Positions 45,632 through 57,063 are shown, numbered from the stretch's first letter. The stretch is DNA of 64,000 nucleotides from Fragum whitleyi (GCA_948146395.1 OX411549.1:25484655-25548654); one strand, 5' to 3'. Notes: generated from the sequence alone by a model not told the origin. Translations and numbers: made by a program.

Positions 45632-45900
45632 TAAAATGCAACAGATCTACTTTAAAGACACCATTGTAAATTAAATCGTATAAGAGATGTATACTACTCA
45701 ACTTTTGTTAAAGAAGAAATAAATTTAGATATAGTTTTCCTATTATTAATCTCATTCTACTGAAAACGATCGTTTTATATCTTTTTTGTATATATATATT
45801 TAGCAATTTGCGATGTAAATGATAATTAGATCTCTTGATTCTTGAATCAAATTCGTCATGCAAATTATATGGTCTTTCATTTTGATCCCAAGAAAAAGGT

Positions 45901-46710
45901 GGTTTGTTTGTTTGTGTTGGGTTTTACGCCACTTTCAACATTATTGCAGATATACAGCGTCGGCTGGTGAACCTACACTTGACTTACTGGTTATTCCAAT
46001 ACCAGTTCAACCGTAACATTTCACCCGAGCCACTACAGTTACCAACATAGTAAAATTGACATTAATCTCGATCAAAAACATTCAAAATTACTTTTTCGCA
46101 GCGCTCCATTCATTCATTGCAAACACTCACTCAAACCATTCAAACACGCTCTAAATTTAGTGAAATAAATGGTATTACCAACGTCATTCAAAATAAATGA
46201 ATCAAGAAAAAAGGGGCGATTTTACTGACATAATTGAAATTGTAAGCGTCTGACAGGTTCTTAAAGAGATAGGAAGCTAATTAAAGAACTTGTGTGCATA
46301 TTTTATTTGAGGAAGGTAATACTCATCGCTAATTTTGTTCAGGATGAATAAAATAAGCGATGTTGGATTACCTCCCTTTAAAATTCACTCAAAAGTCGCT
46401 TCACACCCTCATTCAATTTCATTCAAAAATCTTTCATCTTGTCATTTTCACGATGTCCTTAACTGTATCTGCTCAACCTACTAAGGCCTAAGTAGTTACT
46501 AATCATTTGCCCATGGGTGGAAGACAACTTACTCGTGTCCCATTGCCAAATGTCGGATGAAAGTTGGTCAAGCCTGGGTTAGATTTGACGGATGTGTAGG
46601 CCTATGAAAGAACACAGATCGATAGCCGCTTTCGGGAATTAAACTCGGGACCTCTTTGTCTCGAAGCCAACGCTCTTTTTCTCGACCACGGACACCACTA
46701 GGCAGTCTTA
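45901..46710 (-). mobile_element. SINE split by an M1 insertion
   Basis: The 3' part (GGGTTTTACGCCACTTTCAAC) is at 45907-46033 and the 5' part (GAATTAAACTCGGGACCTC, CTCGACCACGGACACCAC) at 46468-46710. The M1 at 46036-46465 lies between, at a TA. The head is more decayed than in the 43.8-kb copy. Confidence 0.82.
46036..46465 (-). mobile_element. M1, reverse full copy, nested in a SINE
   Basis: CAGTTACCAACATAGTA to CACGATGTCCTTAACTG, TA on both sides. The hairpin reads CATCGCTAATTTTGTTCAGG with AATAAAATAAGCGATG. Confidence 0.9.
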
Positions 46711-46742
46711 TGACAACTTGCTAATGTATCACGGGGACACTC

Positions 46743-46950
46743 ATCCTTTCCGACTATTTTGCCTCCCAACATTGGATTGATAATCGTAGACCTATATGGG
46801 AAAGCATCTGGCGGCTAGAAAAAGATGTAATGGTAATATTGGTGTGAGAAATACCATGAATCTTTATTTAGGTGCTCCAGCCGCCACGATATGACAGAAA
46901 GAATGTTAAAAGCGGCTTACTTCCCCAAAACAAACAAACAAAACAAACAA
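46743..46950 (+). mobile_element. SINE, plus-strand copy without head
   Basis: TCCTTTCCGACTATTTTGCC, AGGTGCTCCAGCCGCCACG and AAAGCGGCTTACTTCCCC follow the body order of the 10.35-kb SINE. An AAAC-type tail follows. Confidence 0.72.
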
Positions 46951-47172
46951 AACAATAAATAAAATAATTCTGCGCTGATAACATAATGATAAGAAATTCA
47001 AAATAAAAAGACATATATAGAGATATATAAATTATAAGGCACGCGAAAGCATTCGCCCATTTATTTTTTTATATTTTTTTTGGACCATAACTCGAACTCG
47101 ATAGCCTGTGATTTGTATTTGAATAAAGCTGAATCATTATAACAATAATATGTTAATAAGATATTGCCTTAC

Positions 47173-47357
47173 CTAGTACTGTCTAAAATATCCTTCTCGT
47201 ATCCTGCTATCGAATCCGACGACACATATTTTAAAACATTTTGTAAATTTTCATAATTTGTCGTGTCAATTTCACCATCACTGTGGTTTATTTCACCATG
47301 TAAATTTCCACATTTACGCGGCACCACTGTACTTTGATGTTTGATTTCGCCGTCCAT
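47173..47357 (-). CDS. Candidate first coding exon of an unknown gene
   Basis: Read on the minus strand, ATG at 47357 has A at -3 and G at +4, a good start context. The frame stays open for 61 codons plus two bases and then meets AG|GTAAGG, a near-ideal splice donor; past it the frame stops at once. The translation is acidic and hydrophilic (MDGEIKHQSTVVPRKCGN; then DGEIDTTNYENLQNVLKY; then SSDSIAGYEKDILDST), with GEI repeated three times, and contains no membrane segment. I recognise no family. An M1 copy (47454-47889) ends about 95 bp upstream, in the would-be promoter or 5' UTR. Following exons were not found at lower coordinates. Best coding candidate in the window, but still unproven. 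Confidence 0.45.
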
Positions 47358-47453
47358 CCTGAATTATTTTCTCAACAGCTTGTAGAACAAGGTATAATAT
47401 TCTTTATGTTTAATAAAGGATAGGTCAGTAAAAGCCTACTGTAAGTGCTTTTA

Positions 47454-47889
47454 CAGTTAACAACATTTTGAAATTGACAAGGTCAATGATTATGGAATGA
47501 ATAAGGAACGAAGTTGAATGAGTGTTTGGAGCGACTTTTGAGTGAATTTAGTGGGAGGTAATCCAGTATTGCAAATTTTGTTCAGGATGAACAAAATTAG
47601 CAACATTGATTACCTCCCTTTAATAAAATAATGCATACAAGTTCTATAGATAGCTCCCTATTTCTTCGAGAACCCGTGGGACGCTTACAATTTCAAGTGA
47701 AATCCCGATTTTATTCCCCAGCTATTTTTATTTTGAACGAAGTTGTTATTAAATGTTTTTCAGTGAGTTTGGATCGTTTTTGAATGGTTTGAGTGAGTGT
47801 CTAGATTGAATGAATGGAGCGCTGAGTGAGCGATTTAGAATGGTTTTGATTGAGTTAAATGTCAATTTCGCGATGTAATTTTAAAACTG
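47454..47889 (+). mobile_element. M1, full copy
   Basis: CAGTTAACAACATTTTG to CGCGATGTAATTTTAAAACTG, TA on both sides. The hairpin is of the TATTGC type, very close to 24469 and 56546. Confidence 0.92.
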
Positions 47890-48549
47890 TAGATCTAAAG
47901 ACACTTTCGATAGTTTTTCACTGACCGATTGGTGCAGAAAAATGTAAAAGAACCAAAACTAGACTTCATGTCTTAGTCAAATATCTTTGCATTTGCTTTT
48001 TGTAAGTACTACGAGCGACCTTCAATATTTTCTTTTTCTTCCGAATCAATTTTTACCTATTTCATTTCGCATACACGATATTTTTCCTATTTGAAATTTA
48101 TCAAACGAAAGTAAGCATTTTCTAAAACAGTGAAAAAAACCCTTCTCTATTAAAGATAAAAGATTTTAACCTTTACTTATTTTGGACTAGAAACACTTCG
48201 CCCGGTATTGTATTAATTACGTTATTTCGCTAGTTAGTAATTATATATCGTGCTAGGATCCAGAGGCAAATACTTCAAGAAAAAAATACAATATATACCT
48301 TTATTAGTGTTGTCGCGAATGATTTATTAATCGTAATGCACACACTTTCACATCATATAATCAAATGATGTAATGCTAGTGTAGATCTTTATCCCCAAAC
48401 AGCCCGGGTCAATAAATATAACACAGTCGATTTAGAATCATAATTGAAGGTGAACTAATGATCGACATCTTTTTTTCATATTTATTGCTTTTCATGGCCT
48501 GGCATATCACCCAGAAGCTTATCATGTTTTTACCGACTTAGTTTGATTA
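47890..48549. other. A+T-rich stretch, nothing recognised
   Basis: No ORF, repeat or hairpin that I can support. Confidence 0.45.
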
Positions 48550-48984
48550 CGGTAACATCGTGAAATTGACATTCATCTCAATCAAAACCACACTAAATCG
48601 CTCACTCATCGCTCCATTCATTCATTCCAAACACTTACTCAAATCATTCAACAACACCCCAAAATCGCTTAAAAATAAGATCATTAACTACAACCAAAAT
48701 AAATAAAGCTATAGTAAAATCGCGAATTCACTGACATAATTGAAAGTTGAAGCGTCTGATTGGTCCTTGGAGAGATATTAAACTATTTATAGAACATGTA
48801 TGAATATTTTATTACAGGGAGGTAATTAATATCGCTAATTTTGTTCATCCTGAACCAAATTAGCGATATTGGATTACCATCCTTGAATTTCACGCAAAAA
48901 AAATCGCTCCATACTCTCGTTCAATTTCATTCCAGAATTATTTCAAATTCACTCATCTTGTCAATTTCATGATGTTACTAACTG
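48550..48984 (-). mobile_element. M1, reverse full copy
   Basis: CGGTAACATCGTGAAATTGA to CATGATGTTACTAACTG, TA on both sides. The hairpin is of the TATCGC/GCGATA type. Confidence 0.9.
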
Positions 48985-49869
48985 TAGAAGTATTGATGGC
49001 TTTTCAAAGTCGAGGGGTGCAAAGATACTAAATGATACTAAGTCTATAGCGAATTAGGTTTCGCTTTCAGTTTTTTTTCTTTCTAGATACAGAACTACAT
49101 GTGTTTATATCCTCTTTTTGGAACAAAAGACTGAGCATTCCCCTAGCTCACTGCTCCCCACCAAAGAAAACGCCATCTCCAAGGAAATGAATTCTGCTTC
49201 CCAATCAAACAGGGGTCCTATAAACATTCAATGTTAACTAAGTAAAAAAGAAAATGTGAGTTCCTAAGCAAATCCCTTTCTTTTCCAGAAACAGCTTGAC
49301 TAAAAAGGTAAACTAATCGTATACGTAAGTGAATGACATTTGGAGAAGAACTTATTCGATTTCCGGTCTATATTTATATGATGAAGTGTTTTATCATTTA
49401 GCTTTAGTTTGGCGCGATTATGAATGCACATTAAACTTAAACCTTTTTACACCTTGCTAGTGAATCCATTGTAAATCTTAACAAAGTTTTCACTTTTAAA
49501 GTCTTGATGAAAAAGTGAAATGTTCTTGAATTAATATAGCTGGTTTATGATCGGTGTTATCAATTGTAACCTTCAAGAATGTCCTTTAGCAGCAGTGATA
49601 GGTTTTTATTTGTCTATTTTTAAAATAAATTTCTTCATTTTATTAAGTTATCTTCAAATCGATAAATCTTCACCATTTGTTTAATTGTAAAGCTAGTCAA
49701 AAAAGTTGATGTTGCAGATAGTAAAATTAAAAAAAGGCAATTTGAAAAGAAAACAACATATGTGGCAGAAAAATATAATGGAAAAATGATACATTTGTAA
49801 ATTGCTTGTAAAAGCAAATTCTTCTTTTCCCACATTATTTTCTCAACTATAAAATCATAAAGAGGTAAC
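48985..49869. other. A+T-rich stretch, nothing recognised
   Basis: A minus-strand 66-codon ORF (49635-49835) is Phe/Tyr-rich with no context. It overlaps the arm related to the 44297 hairpin. Confidence 0.4.
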
Positions 49870-50007
49870 CAGCCTTGCGTTCAGGATCACCAAACGGTTC
49901 AAACAGTTCTCCAATTGTACTCCGTTTTGCAGGCAAGTGCACGTGCAAAGCGGGGTACAATCGATAAATTGTTTGCACCGTTCGGTGATCCTGAACGCAG
50001 GGCAGGC
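49870..50007. mobile_element. F1 foldback, complete
   Basis: Arms CAGCCTTGCGTTCAGGATCA and the complement of GGTGATCCTGAACGCAGGGC, with CGGTTCAAACAGTTCTCC inside and a GCAAGTGCACGTGC centre. The whole ~138 bp folds on itself. Confidence 0.85.
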
Positions 50008-51064
50008 GACCACATGGGACATAATTAACAGCAAAGAAGAGAAAATTTAGTTAAGACAAAACACACTCCTATCACTTTAAAGAAAAGTGAGAATAAAAAT
50101 ACATTACTTAATCTTTATTCTTATATAAGTTATCACTTAAATCACTTTTCGCCGGTAGTAAATCGTATAATCCATCAGCATAAAATTGTTCTACCGATAG
50201 GGGTTTGTATATGATACGCCTTTAAACACGTTATAAGTGCGATACTAAGGCATATTTCACGTCGAGTGTAGGGGTCCCTTGCCGTATCATCCGCAGGCGA
50301 TTGTTTCATGGAGAACATTTAAGAACACATTGAATTAAAGAAAATAAGTAGCTGTGATACAACCTCTCCGTCTTTGTAAAACGTAGGAATAAATTCATGG
50401 TGCACAATGAGTTTTTTTCTGAGCAAAGGCTTGCCTCAAACTTTTGGCCCACATGCATGAATGGGCACATATACAAGTGAGAGTGCGTAGCTAATATGAT
50501 GTGGCTATGCCCGCTTCAACAATATTATAATGAGTTGTGGAGTCGTTGAGTGACTTTCTATTTGAAAATTGTACAGAATATAAGATATTATCTTAATTTA
50601 CGTTTATTTGTTACGGAGCAGTATAAGAACATGGAAAATATTTTTTCTGTATTTTGATTTCCTAGCAAACTCAATAATAGAAGGTAAAATAATCGAAAAA
50701 AATGCTTATCACAGAATATCAAACCTTAATGACAGTCTTACACCTAACTAACATTAATACATGTATTACGCTAATTTGAAAAGGATATTCGTCTTCACGG
50801 AACTTTTTATATATCATATCTTTTTCTAGCTATATAAAACTAGAAAAAAACCTTATTCGCATTGGAAGAAATCTCGAAAATCCGTAAAACCCACTTTAAA
50901 ATGCACAGATAATGTTTATAATGTTATGTGGCATCCATTATGAATCAAAGACCTAAATTATTTAGCCCATAAATCCCTTGAAAAGGGACATGAAAACAAT
51001 AATGAGATTTTTTCCATTTAAATGACTTGATTTGTTATTTGCATTTAGTTTTCTGTTTGGATAG
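50008..51064. other. A+T-rich stretch, nothing recognised
   Basis: No supported ORF and no repeat partner; it precedes the weak exon candidate at 51065. Confidence 0.4.
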
Positions 51065-51257
51065 GTTTATTATTCAATCATCTGATAATTGGCATAGCTT
51101 AGAAAAGGCTGTCGACAGGGTAATGCAGTCGTCCCAATATGTCCGCTCAAAATACCCACACATTTTTCATAAAACTGCTTTTACAGAAACTTTTAATCAC
51201 CTACTCACATTTCACTTTTCATCACCACATTACTTTAATGTGGTCGTTAAAAAATAA
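51065..51257 (+). CDS. Weak candidate last exon
   Basis: An acceptor-like TTTTCTGTTTGGATAG precedes 64 open codons and TAA, with AATAAA 18 bases later at 51275. The translation (NWHSLEKAVDRVMQSSQY; then SKYPHIFHKTAFTETF) is not low complexity. No domain recognised. The polypyrimidine tract is mediocre and the frame is also open through the supposed intron, so a chance ORF is quite possible. Confidence 0.2.
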
Positions 51258-52102
51258 TTTGAATATTTTTCTCCAATAAATCCACATGTAATATTTCAAA
51301 ATATCCACAATTTGATAGCATGCATTAGCGTCCTTATCAAGCCACAAGCACCGTATTGCTAATGCGACGACCACACTTCGTGTCTCAGATAACGACTAAG
51401 TAATATCACTAACCAACTGGGGGAAACGGTGTTACCCTTACAAACGAGAAATAGTGAAAATCGTTAAATTTCGGTTTAACCAAACGTTTCCGTTTAAAAA
51501 TCATCGCCTTTGGTGTAAGTGCCAAACTTTCTTTTTTAATATGACTAATGTCGCGAGAGTGAAATAAACCCGTTGAATATTTTTGATATTGCACAAGTGT
51601 TATTACACGAGTGGAATAACTATGCACCTGAGCAAAGAACGTATAGCGGCGTTATATTTTCGTAATGAAATGACGTCATAACCATTTGCTGACGTCATTT
51701 TGAAAGCGGCGTTATATGTTTCGCTGAATAATTTGAATCGATTTATTACTGGAATTCTCTCGATGTATCGCAACAATTTAGAAGCAATTACAAAGGCTCA
51801 CCGATATAGAACCTACAGCTGGCTTGGGTTCCTCTAAACTTTCAAATATATTTTTTCTAATCATTGAAAGGGTTTTTTAATAATGGAAATCTACGCCACT
51901 GAACAAAAATAAATAAAAATAGTAAAAGTGACGATTTTACAATAACGTAATGTTTTTTCGAAACCTGCTGATAAATCCCATCAATCGAGAAGAAATAATC
52001 TTAGCGCATTTCGCAACAAACTCCTTAAAAAGTTATTACTCAGTAACAATTTCCCAGTGAAGTTTTTCTTTTGCACCTCCTTCAAAAAAGTAGTGTTACA
52101 TA
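51258..52102. other. Stretch without a recognised gene
   Basis: The phrase AGCGGCGTTATAT recurs at 51646 and 51705. No supported ORF. Confidence 0.4.
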
Positions 52103-52224
52103 ATCAAAGTACTGAAAGTACTGATAAGTTGGAATGCGTTCAAGAGACTATGACATCAAGCCACTAACGAAGCTGACGCCTCCCGCCCAAGTGATCAATT
52201 ACGTCTCGACTTTTGACTAAATTA

Positions 52225-52640
52225 TTCACCAAACCGCGTTAAAATATGCGCTAGATCAGATGACTAGGAACATTTTGTAAAAGTTTCATCCAAATCAGTC
52301 CATAAATAGAGGAGGAGTTTCGTTCATAAGATTTTTCAAATGAAGGCCTCTTTTCCATGACACGGCTAATATTCACCAAACCTTGACAAAAGGCACTAGG
52401 TCAGGTGACTAGGAACTTTCTGTGAAAGTTTCATCCAAATCGATCCATAAATGAGGGAGAAATTGTGTTAACAAGATCTTTTTTTACATGAATGCTCTTT
52501 TTCCATGACGCAGCTGAAATTCACCAAACCGTGACTTTATGCGCAAGGTCAGGTGATTAGGAACATTCTGTGAAAGTTTCATCAAAATCCAACCAGAAAT
52601 TTTGGAGGAGTTGTGCTCACAGGAAAAATGGACGTACGTA
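52225..52640 (+). repeat. 147-bp tandem array in Helentron-like copy 2
   Basis: Units start at TTCACCAAACC (52225, 52372, 52520). Each has AGGTCAGGTGACTAGGAAC-like and GTGAAAGTTTCATCCAAATC words. It ends in a GTACGGACGGAC run. Confidence 0.85.
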
Positions 52641-53112
52641 CGGACGGACAAACGGAAAAGATGACGCCAATAAACGACCGCCTCCAGCTGTGTATAAAAA
52701 TGAAATCCGAGAAAATACTATGCTTGTACAGTCAAAATCGCAAAATTCAAGACTAGCCTTTAGGTAACGCAAATTTATACGTAAATTAAACGATACATGT
52801 TTTTGAAAGCCAAAAATGTTTCTTGAAAGCCAATTTCAATCGTACGATTGTGATACGATCAAATTTCGGTCGTAGGACCTATCTTGAACGTGACCCTGAA
52901 GGCAAAATACGTGGGGTTGGTAAACTCGTCCAGATATTTGATAAAAACAAAGGCTGTAGTTAACTTGTGATTATCTTCAATGATATTTAAAGGATTGCGC
53001 ACGTGCGTATTTTTGCACAAGTGAATTTATGTCTAAGCAATTTTAAAGAAAATGGACTAAAGCAGAAAAAGAAGATGAATGTTTGTCTATAGACCCGCAA
53101 TTTAGAGTGAGT

Positions 53113-53164
53113 GATCAAAGGTAAATTTTGTCTATACAGGTATAGACAAAATTTACCTTTGATC
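53113..53164. repeat. Perfect 25-bp palindrome with 2-base centre
   Basis: GATCAAAGGTAAATTTTGTC then TATAC, centre AG, and the exact complement. Weaker pairing extends outward (GTGAGTGATC/GATCTATCAC). It lies inside Helentron-like copy 2, in the part copy 1 lacks. Confidence 0.95.
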
Positions 53165-53369
53165 TATCACTTAAACTTGTGGATCTATACCTTCATCGAT
53201 CCTTGCTGCGTCCACCATCAAGTCAAATTGTAAATAATCTGCAGATTTTGTGCTTTTCTCTGAATAATGGTTTACGAAACAATTAGATAAAAAAAAACAT
53301 TTGAACTACGGTAAGTGTGTAAAAAGTTCGTTCAGAAAGAGAAACTAGACCTATAAAAGAAGCTATAAC

Positions 53370-53510
53370 ATAATTCTACGAAAAACAGGTCGCGACGTTA
53401 CCAAATAAGTAGATCACGTGATTGGCTTGTGCTATTGCCACAATTCTACGAAAAACAGGTCGCGTATTACCAAATAAGCTTATCACGTGATTGGACAGTG
53501 CTGTTGTCAA
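53370..53510 (-). repeat. Two ~70-bp tandem units in Helentron-like copy 2
   Basis: CTACGAAAAACAGGTCGCG and a TAGATCACGTGATTGG-like stretch occur twice. Inverted partner of 25769-25908. Confidence 0.82.
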
Positions 53511-54017
53511 TAGCTTACTTTATTGGACTTGACTTATCACATGATTTCCAAATATAGTAATGAAAACATTTGCTACTATTAAATTCGTACGCAAGTTTCA
53601 ATAAATTTCGTTTAAAACATAAATTAGCGTGTTAATAAATTACATGAAGTGATAGTTGTGTAATTGTTCAACATTATTACTTCTTGATGAAATAAACTGT
53701 ATGTCTGTGTCAAGTTGAGATATACAAAATAGGCCGGAGTGTATTCACATTCTGACCACGTGATATGTGTTATCAAAAAACCCGAAATGAAATTATCTTG
53801 TGTTCATTTTGCGGTTTTGTTAAATCTAAGTTGGAATTGCTCCGCATTCCAACTTGAAAATAACCGAACGCTTGTTTACAAATGGGAGATAAATAGGTCT
53901 AAAAATGTAAACCCGACACTTTTCATTTCCTTTATACACTTCTCTTAAGAAACACTCGCGATCATATCTGACTGCTATATACTGACACCAAGGAAAACAT
54001 AATTTAAAGGACTTTAA

Positions 54018-54680
54018 GCAAGAATCTTTGCCGTGATAGTACAGTTGGACTAACCAAAATGAGGTCCGATTCGATTCCCGAATGCGACTAACGTCATTTG
54101 AGTTATTTGTCTTCCACTTATGGGTTAATAACCGTAAACCTACAGTTATGATCACCGTGAAACTGAAATTTACATCGATCAAAATCACTCAAAACCACTC
54201 GCTCATCGCCCCAATCATTCATTCTAAACACTCAATCAAATCAACCAAAAACTCAAAATTTCAAAACCGTTCAATATGATCATTATTGAATTCAAATCGA
54301 TCAAATTATTCTGCGATTTTATTGGCTGGTGTGAATTTTAAAGGATTTGATTGGTCCACGAAAACACATAAAATTAAAACAAGGTATACTTTATTAAAGG
54401 AAGGTAATGAATATCGCTAATTTTGTTCACGATGAACAAAATTATCGATATTGGATAATTCCCCTTTTACTTTACTCAAAACTTACTCCACACACTAATT
54501 CAATTTCATTCCAATATCAATCCAAAATCATTCATCTTGTCAATTTCACGATTTTCTTTACTTATGGGATGAGCCGCTGGAGGCTGATAAAGGATTTCGG
54601 GGTAGATCAGGAGAGCAAAATATCAGGAAGGTGGTAATGTATTCTACCCGAAGCGAAATATCTTGAAATTTGTGAAAAAA
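54018..54680 (+). mobile_element. SINE split by an M1 insertion
   Basis: Head GTGATAGTACAGTTGGACTA and B box CGATTCGATTCCCGAATGCG at 54030-54090, body up to 54141. It resumes at ATGAGCCGCTGGAGGCTGA after the M1. An A-rich tail is at 54674. Confidence 0.75.
54143..54562 (-). mobile_element. M1, reverse copy nested in a SINE
   Basis: CAGTTATGATCACCGTG after TA, GATCAAAATCACTCAAAACC, short-type block TTGATTGGTCCACGAAAACAC, a good hairpin, then CTTGTCAATTTCACGATTTTC. The right boundary with the SINE is blurred. Confidence 0.88.
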
Positions 54681-54754
54681 AAAAAAGAAAAAAAAAGCGG
54701 GGTTAGACCCCATTAAAAAGACAGATTAAATCAACCAAATTATTTGCCCAGTTA

Positions 54755-55177
54755 CAGTTAGTTTCATGTTGAAATTAATTAGTAGATCGATTCTGGAATA
54801 GAAATGATATTCAATCGAATGAGTGAGATCAGCGAGGTTTGAATGATATAAAAGGGATTTATTAAAAAATCGCTTATTAAATTCGAAATGAACGAGTTTT
54901 CCATGTTTAATACCACTCTTTAAGAAAAATCTACGTGCTGTTTGAAAATAGATTTGAGTGTCTTCAGGTGCAACTCCGTCGTTTCAAAATCCACTATCAC
55001 TAATTCAATCATTGAATGATACCATCAATTTAAGGGAAGTTTCGAGCGACATGAACGATATCGGAGCGTTTTAGACATTTTCCAAGCGTTTTGAACCATT
55101 GAACAAATGATTGAGTGCTTTGAAAAGCGAAAAGTGGTTGGATCGGAGTTAGCATCGATTCGCGATGTTCATAACTC
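54755..55177 (+). mobile_element. M1, highly diverged copy
   Basis: CAGTTAGTTTCATGTTG to CGCGATGTTCATAACTC with TA on both sides. Arms keep the GAATGAGTGAG and GGAGCGTTTTAG order, but the hairpin is reduced to AAATCGCTTATT. Confidence 0.72.
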
Positions 55178-55250
55178 TAATTGTCTTTGTTTCTTTTGAT
55201 AAAATTGCTTTTTCCTTTTCTGTTTTCCGTATGTCCATTTGATATTATTT

Positions 55251-55487
55251 GAGCATGTTCATGACATTTCCAACAGTTCAACATTCATGCAAAATAAAAC
55301 CTCTGGTCAGCCTGTGTATGCGCAAAGTCTGACCAGAGTTTGTACTTTGCCTTTCGTTGTTAGGTAAGGTCATAACCACCTCTCAGGCGTTCATTAGTAA
55401 TTCTTAATACTCTGGGTGGTTTTCAAGGCCACTCTATGCCTGCCCCCTCACACACATGAAATTTTTGGAAATGCCACACGCAGGCTC
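55251..55487. mobile_element. F2 foldback, complete
   Basis: Arms GAGCATGTTCATGACATTTC and (other strand) GAGCCTGCGTGTGGCATTTC. Inside, a strong sub-palindrome: CTCTGGTCAGCCTGTG against GTCTGACCAGAG. About 237 bp. Confidence 0.82.
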
Positions 55488-55594
55488 ATTTATTCTTTAC
55501 GGCTCGATTGAAAACGTCGAATTAGTTCAACGTTGAAAAGTTTGCTTTAGTGTATCTTGAAGTGTTTCATTTTTGTTCCTTGTTCAAACGTGTA

Positions 55595-56175
55595 CACTGA
55601 AACGAACTTCTAAACGGCCACTCGGTTTTTGCTGTAAAAAGTTATATTTTCTTTGGTATCTGAAATGCGAAAAAGGCGAATTGTATTAGAAATATCATTA
55701 AGGGAAGGGTCTTCAATTATCTTCGACCTGAAATAATGTGAGGTAAGCAGCGAATTTGACGGGAATCCAAGAGTACCCCTGATTTCAAAATCATCATTGG
55801 TGGATGGGGAAATTTTAACAAATTTTGCTTGTGAGAGAAACAAAAGAATCACAGTGTTATTTTCTTAAGTGATTTTGGATCTGACACACAATAGTCATCG
55901 AAGTTTGTCACTTTTAGGATTAAATTTCGCATTTTTCTTAGACAGAAAATTTGAAAATCTTCGAAAATATGCAACCTCTGTGACTTTCGTATTGGTGGGT
56001 TCTTGTGTTTGACCGTTTACTACAGACACCAAGGACAAAAATTCGAATCTATTCTTCCTTTTGAATACGCTTAATTGAACTGTCTTTCATATGGAAATAA
56101 AGGTACTTCATTAACAGACTAAAATATGTTAAACTGTGGAAAATGTAAGGTGGCCGTTTAGAAGTTCGTTCAGTG
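55595..56175. mobile_element. M4 TIR element, 581 bp, TA target
   Basis: TA lies at 55593-55594 and 56176-56177. Ends CACTGAAACGAACTTCTAAA and (other strand) CACTGAACGAACTTCTAAAC, both followed by CGGCCAC: a 28-bp inverted repeat differing by one base. The interior is A+T-rich. An 80-codon minus-strand ORF (55610-55852) begins inside and stops within the left end; it is not recognisable as transposase. The only copy in the window. Confidence 0.85.
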
Positions 56176-56371
56176 TACAAATTGGGATGTCGCTTTGATT
56201 TCGTAACACTATAGGCCAACCTTTCAATAGACGAAAGACTTAAAAAAGTTTACATGTATTTGTTTTTTAGCTACGGATATATGTAGACAGTTTCGGAAAT
56301 GGTATTTCTTTGATTATTCATACTAATGTTTGACAAAGACGTTGGTAAAGAAATCTCTTTTACTTTTATTT

Positions 56372-57063
56372 GAGCCTGTGAATGACATTTCCAACAATTT
56401 CACAAAATTGTAAAGATAAGACTCTGGCCAGCCTGTGCACCCACACAGTCTGACCAGAGTCTTATCTTTGTGCTCTGTAGATTGACAGATTCTTAGCCCC
56501 TCTATAAGAGGTCAGCGAACTATCTTTGTCCAATATTTGGCTATACAATTAACAACATCGAGAAATTGACAAGGTGAATGGATATGGAATGATTAAGGAA
56601 TGAAGTTGAATGAATGAGTGGAGCGACTTTTGAGTGAATTTAATGGGGGGTAATCCAGTATTGCAAATTTTGTTCAGGATGAACAAAATTAGCAATATTG
56701 ATTACCTCCCTTTAATAAAATTATGCATACAAGTTCTATAGATAGCTCCCTATTTCTTCGAGAACCCATGGGAAGCTTACAATTTCAATTAAATAAGTGA
56801 AATCCCGATTTTATTTCCCAGCTATTTTTATTTTGAACGAAGTTGTTGTTATATGTTTTTCAGTGAGTTTGGATCGTTTTTGAATGGTTTGAGTGAGTGT
56901 CAGGATTGAATGAATGGAGCGCTGAGTGAGCGATTTAGAATGGCTTTGATTGTGTTAAATGTCAATTTCGCGATGTAATTAACTGTATAAGCTGCTTACA
57001 ATTTGTGCCTCGCGCACATGTGAAATTGCAAGTGAAATTGTTGGAAATGTCATGCACAGGCTC
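56372..57063. mobile_element. F2 foldback interrupted by M1
   Basis: Arms GAGCCTGTGAATGACATTTC and (other strand) GAGCCTGTGCATGACATTTC, matching for over 30 bp through CAACAATTTCAC. An inner hairpin has AAGATAAGACTCTGG/CCAGAGTCTTATCTT. The M1 at 56546-56985 sits between the hairpin and the right arm; without it the length is about 250 bp. Confidence 0.88.
56546..56985 (+). mobile_element. M1, full copy nested in F2
   Basis: CAATTAACAACATCGAG to CGCGATGTAATTAACTG, TA on both sides. The hairpin is of the TATTGC/GCAATA type, almost perfect. Confidence 0.93.

Larger units (their letters stand above)
52103..53855 (-). mobile_element. Helentron-like element, copy 2 (inverted)
   Basis: Inverted relative to 25408-26928. 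On the plus strand it starts with the terminal hairpin (ATCAAAGTACT, GAA, AGTACTGAT; 52103-52125), then AAGTTGGAATGCG (52126-52138), and ends with the other-end hairpin (53828-53855). The ~480 bp next to that end (53350-53827) match copy 1, including the CACGTGAT units. The core differs: copy 2 has a 147-bp tandem array (52225-52640) ending in ACGGACGGACAAACGG, plus extra sequence with a perfect palindrome. No Rep/helicase ORF, so it is non-autonomous. Confidence 0.8.

Noticed and set aside
53826..54188. 120-codon minus-strand ORF
   Set aside because: It crosses the end of the Helentron-like element, a SINE and the start of an M1, so it cannot be an ancestral gene.
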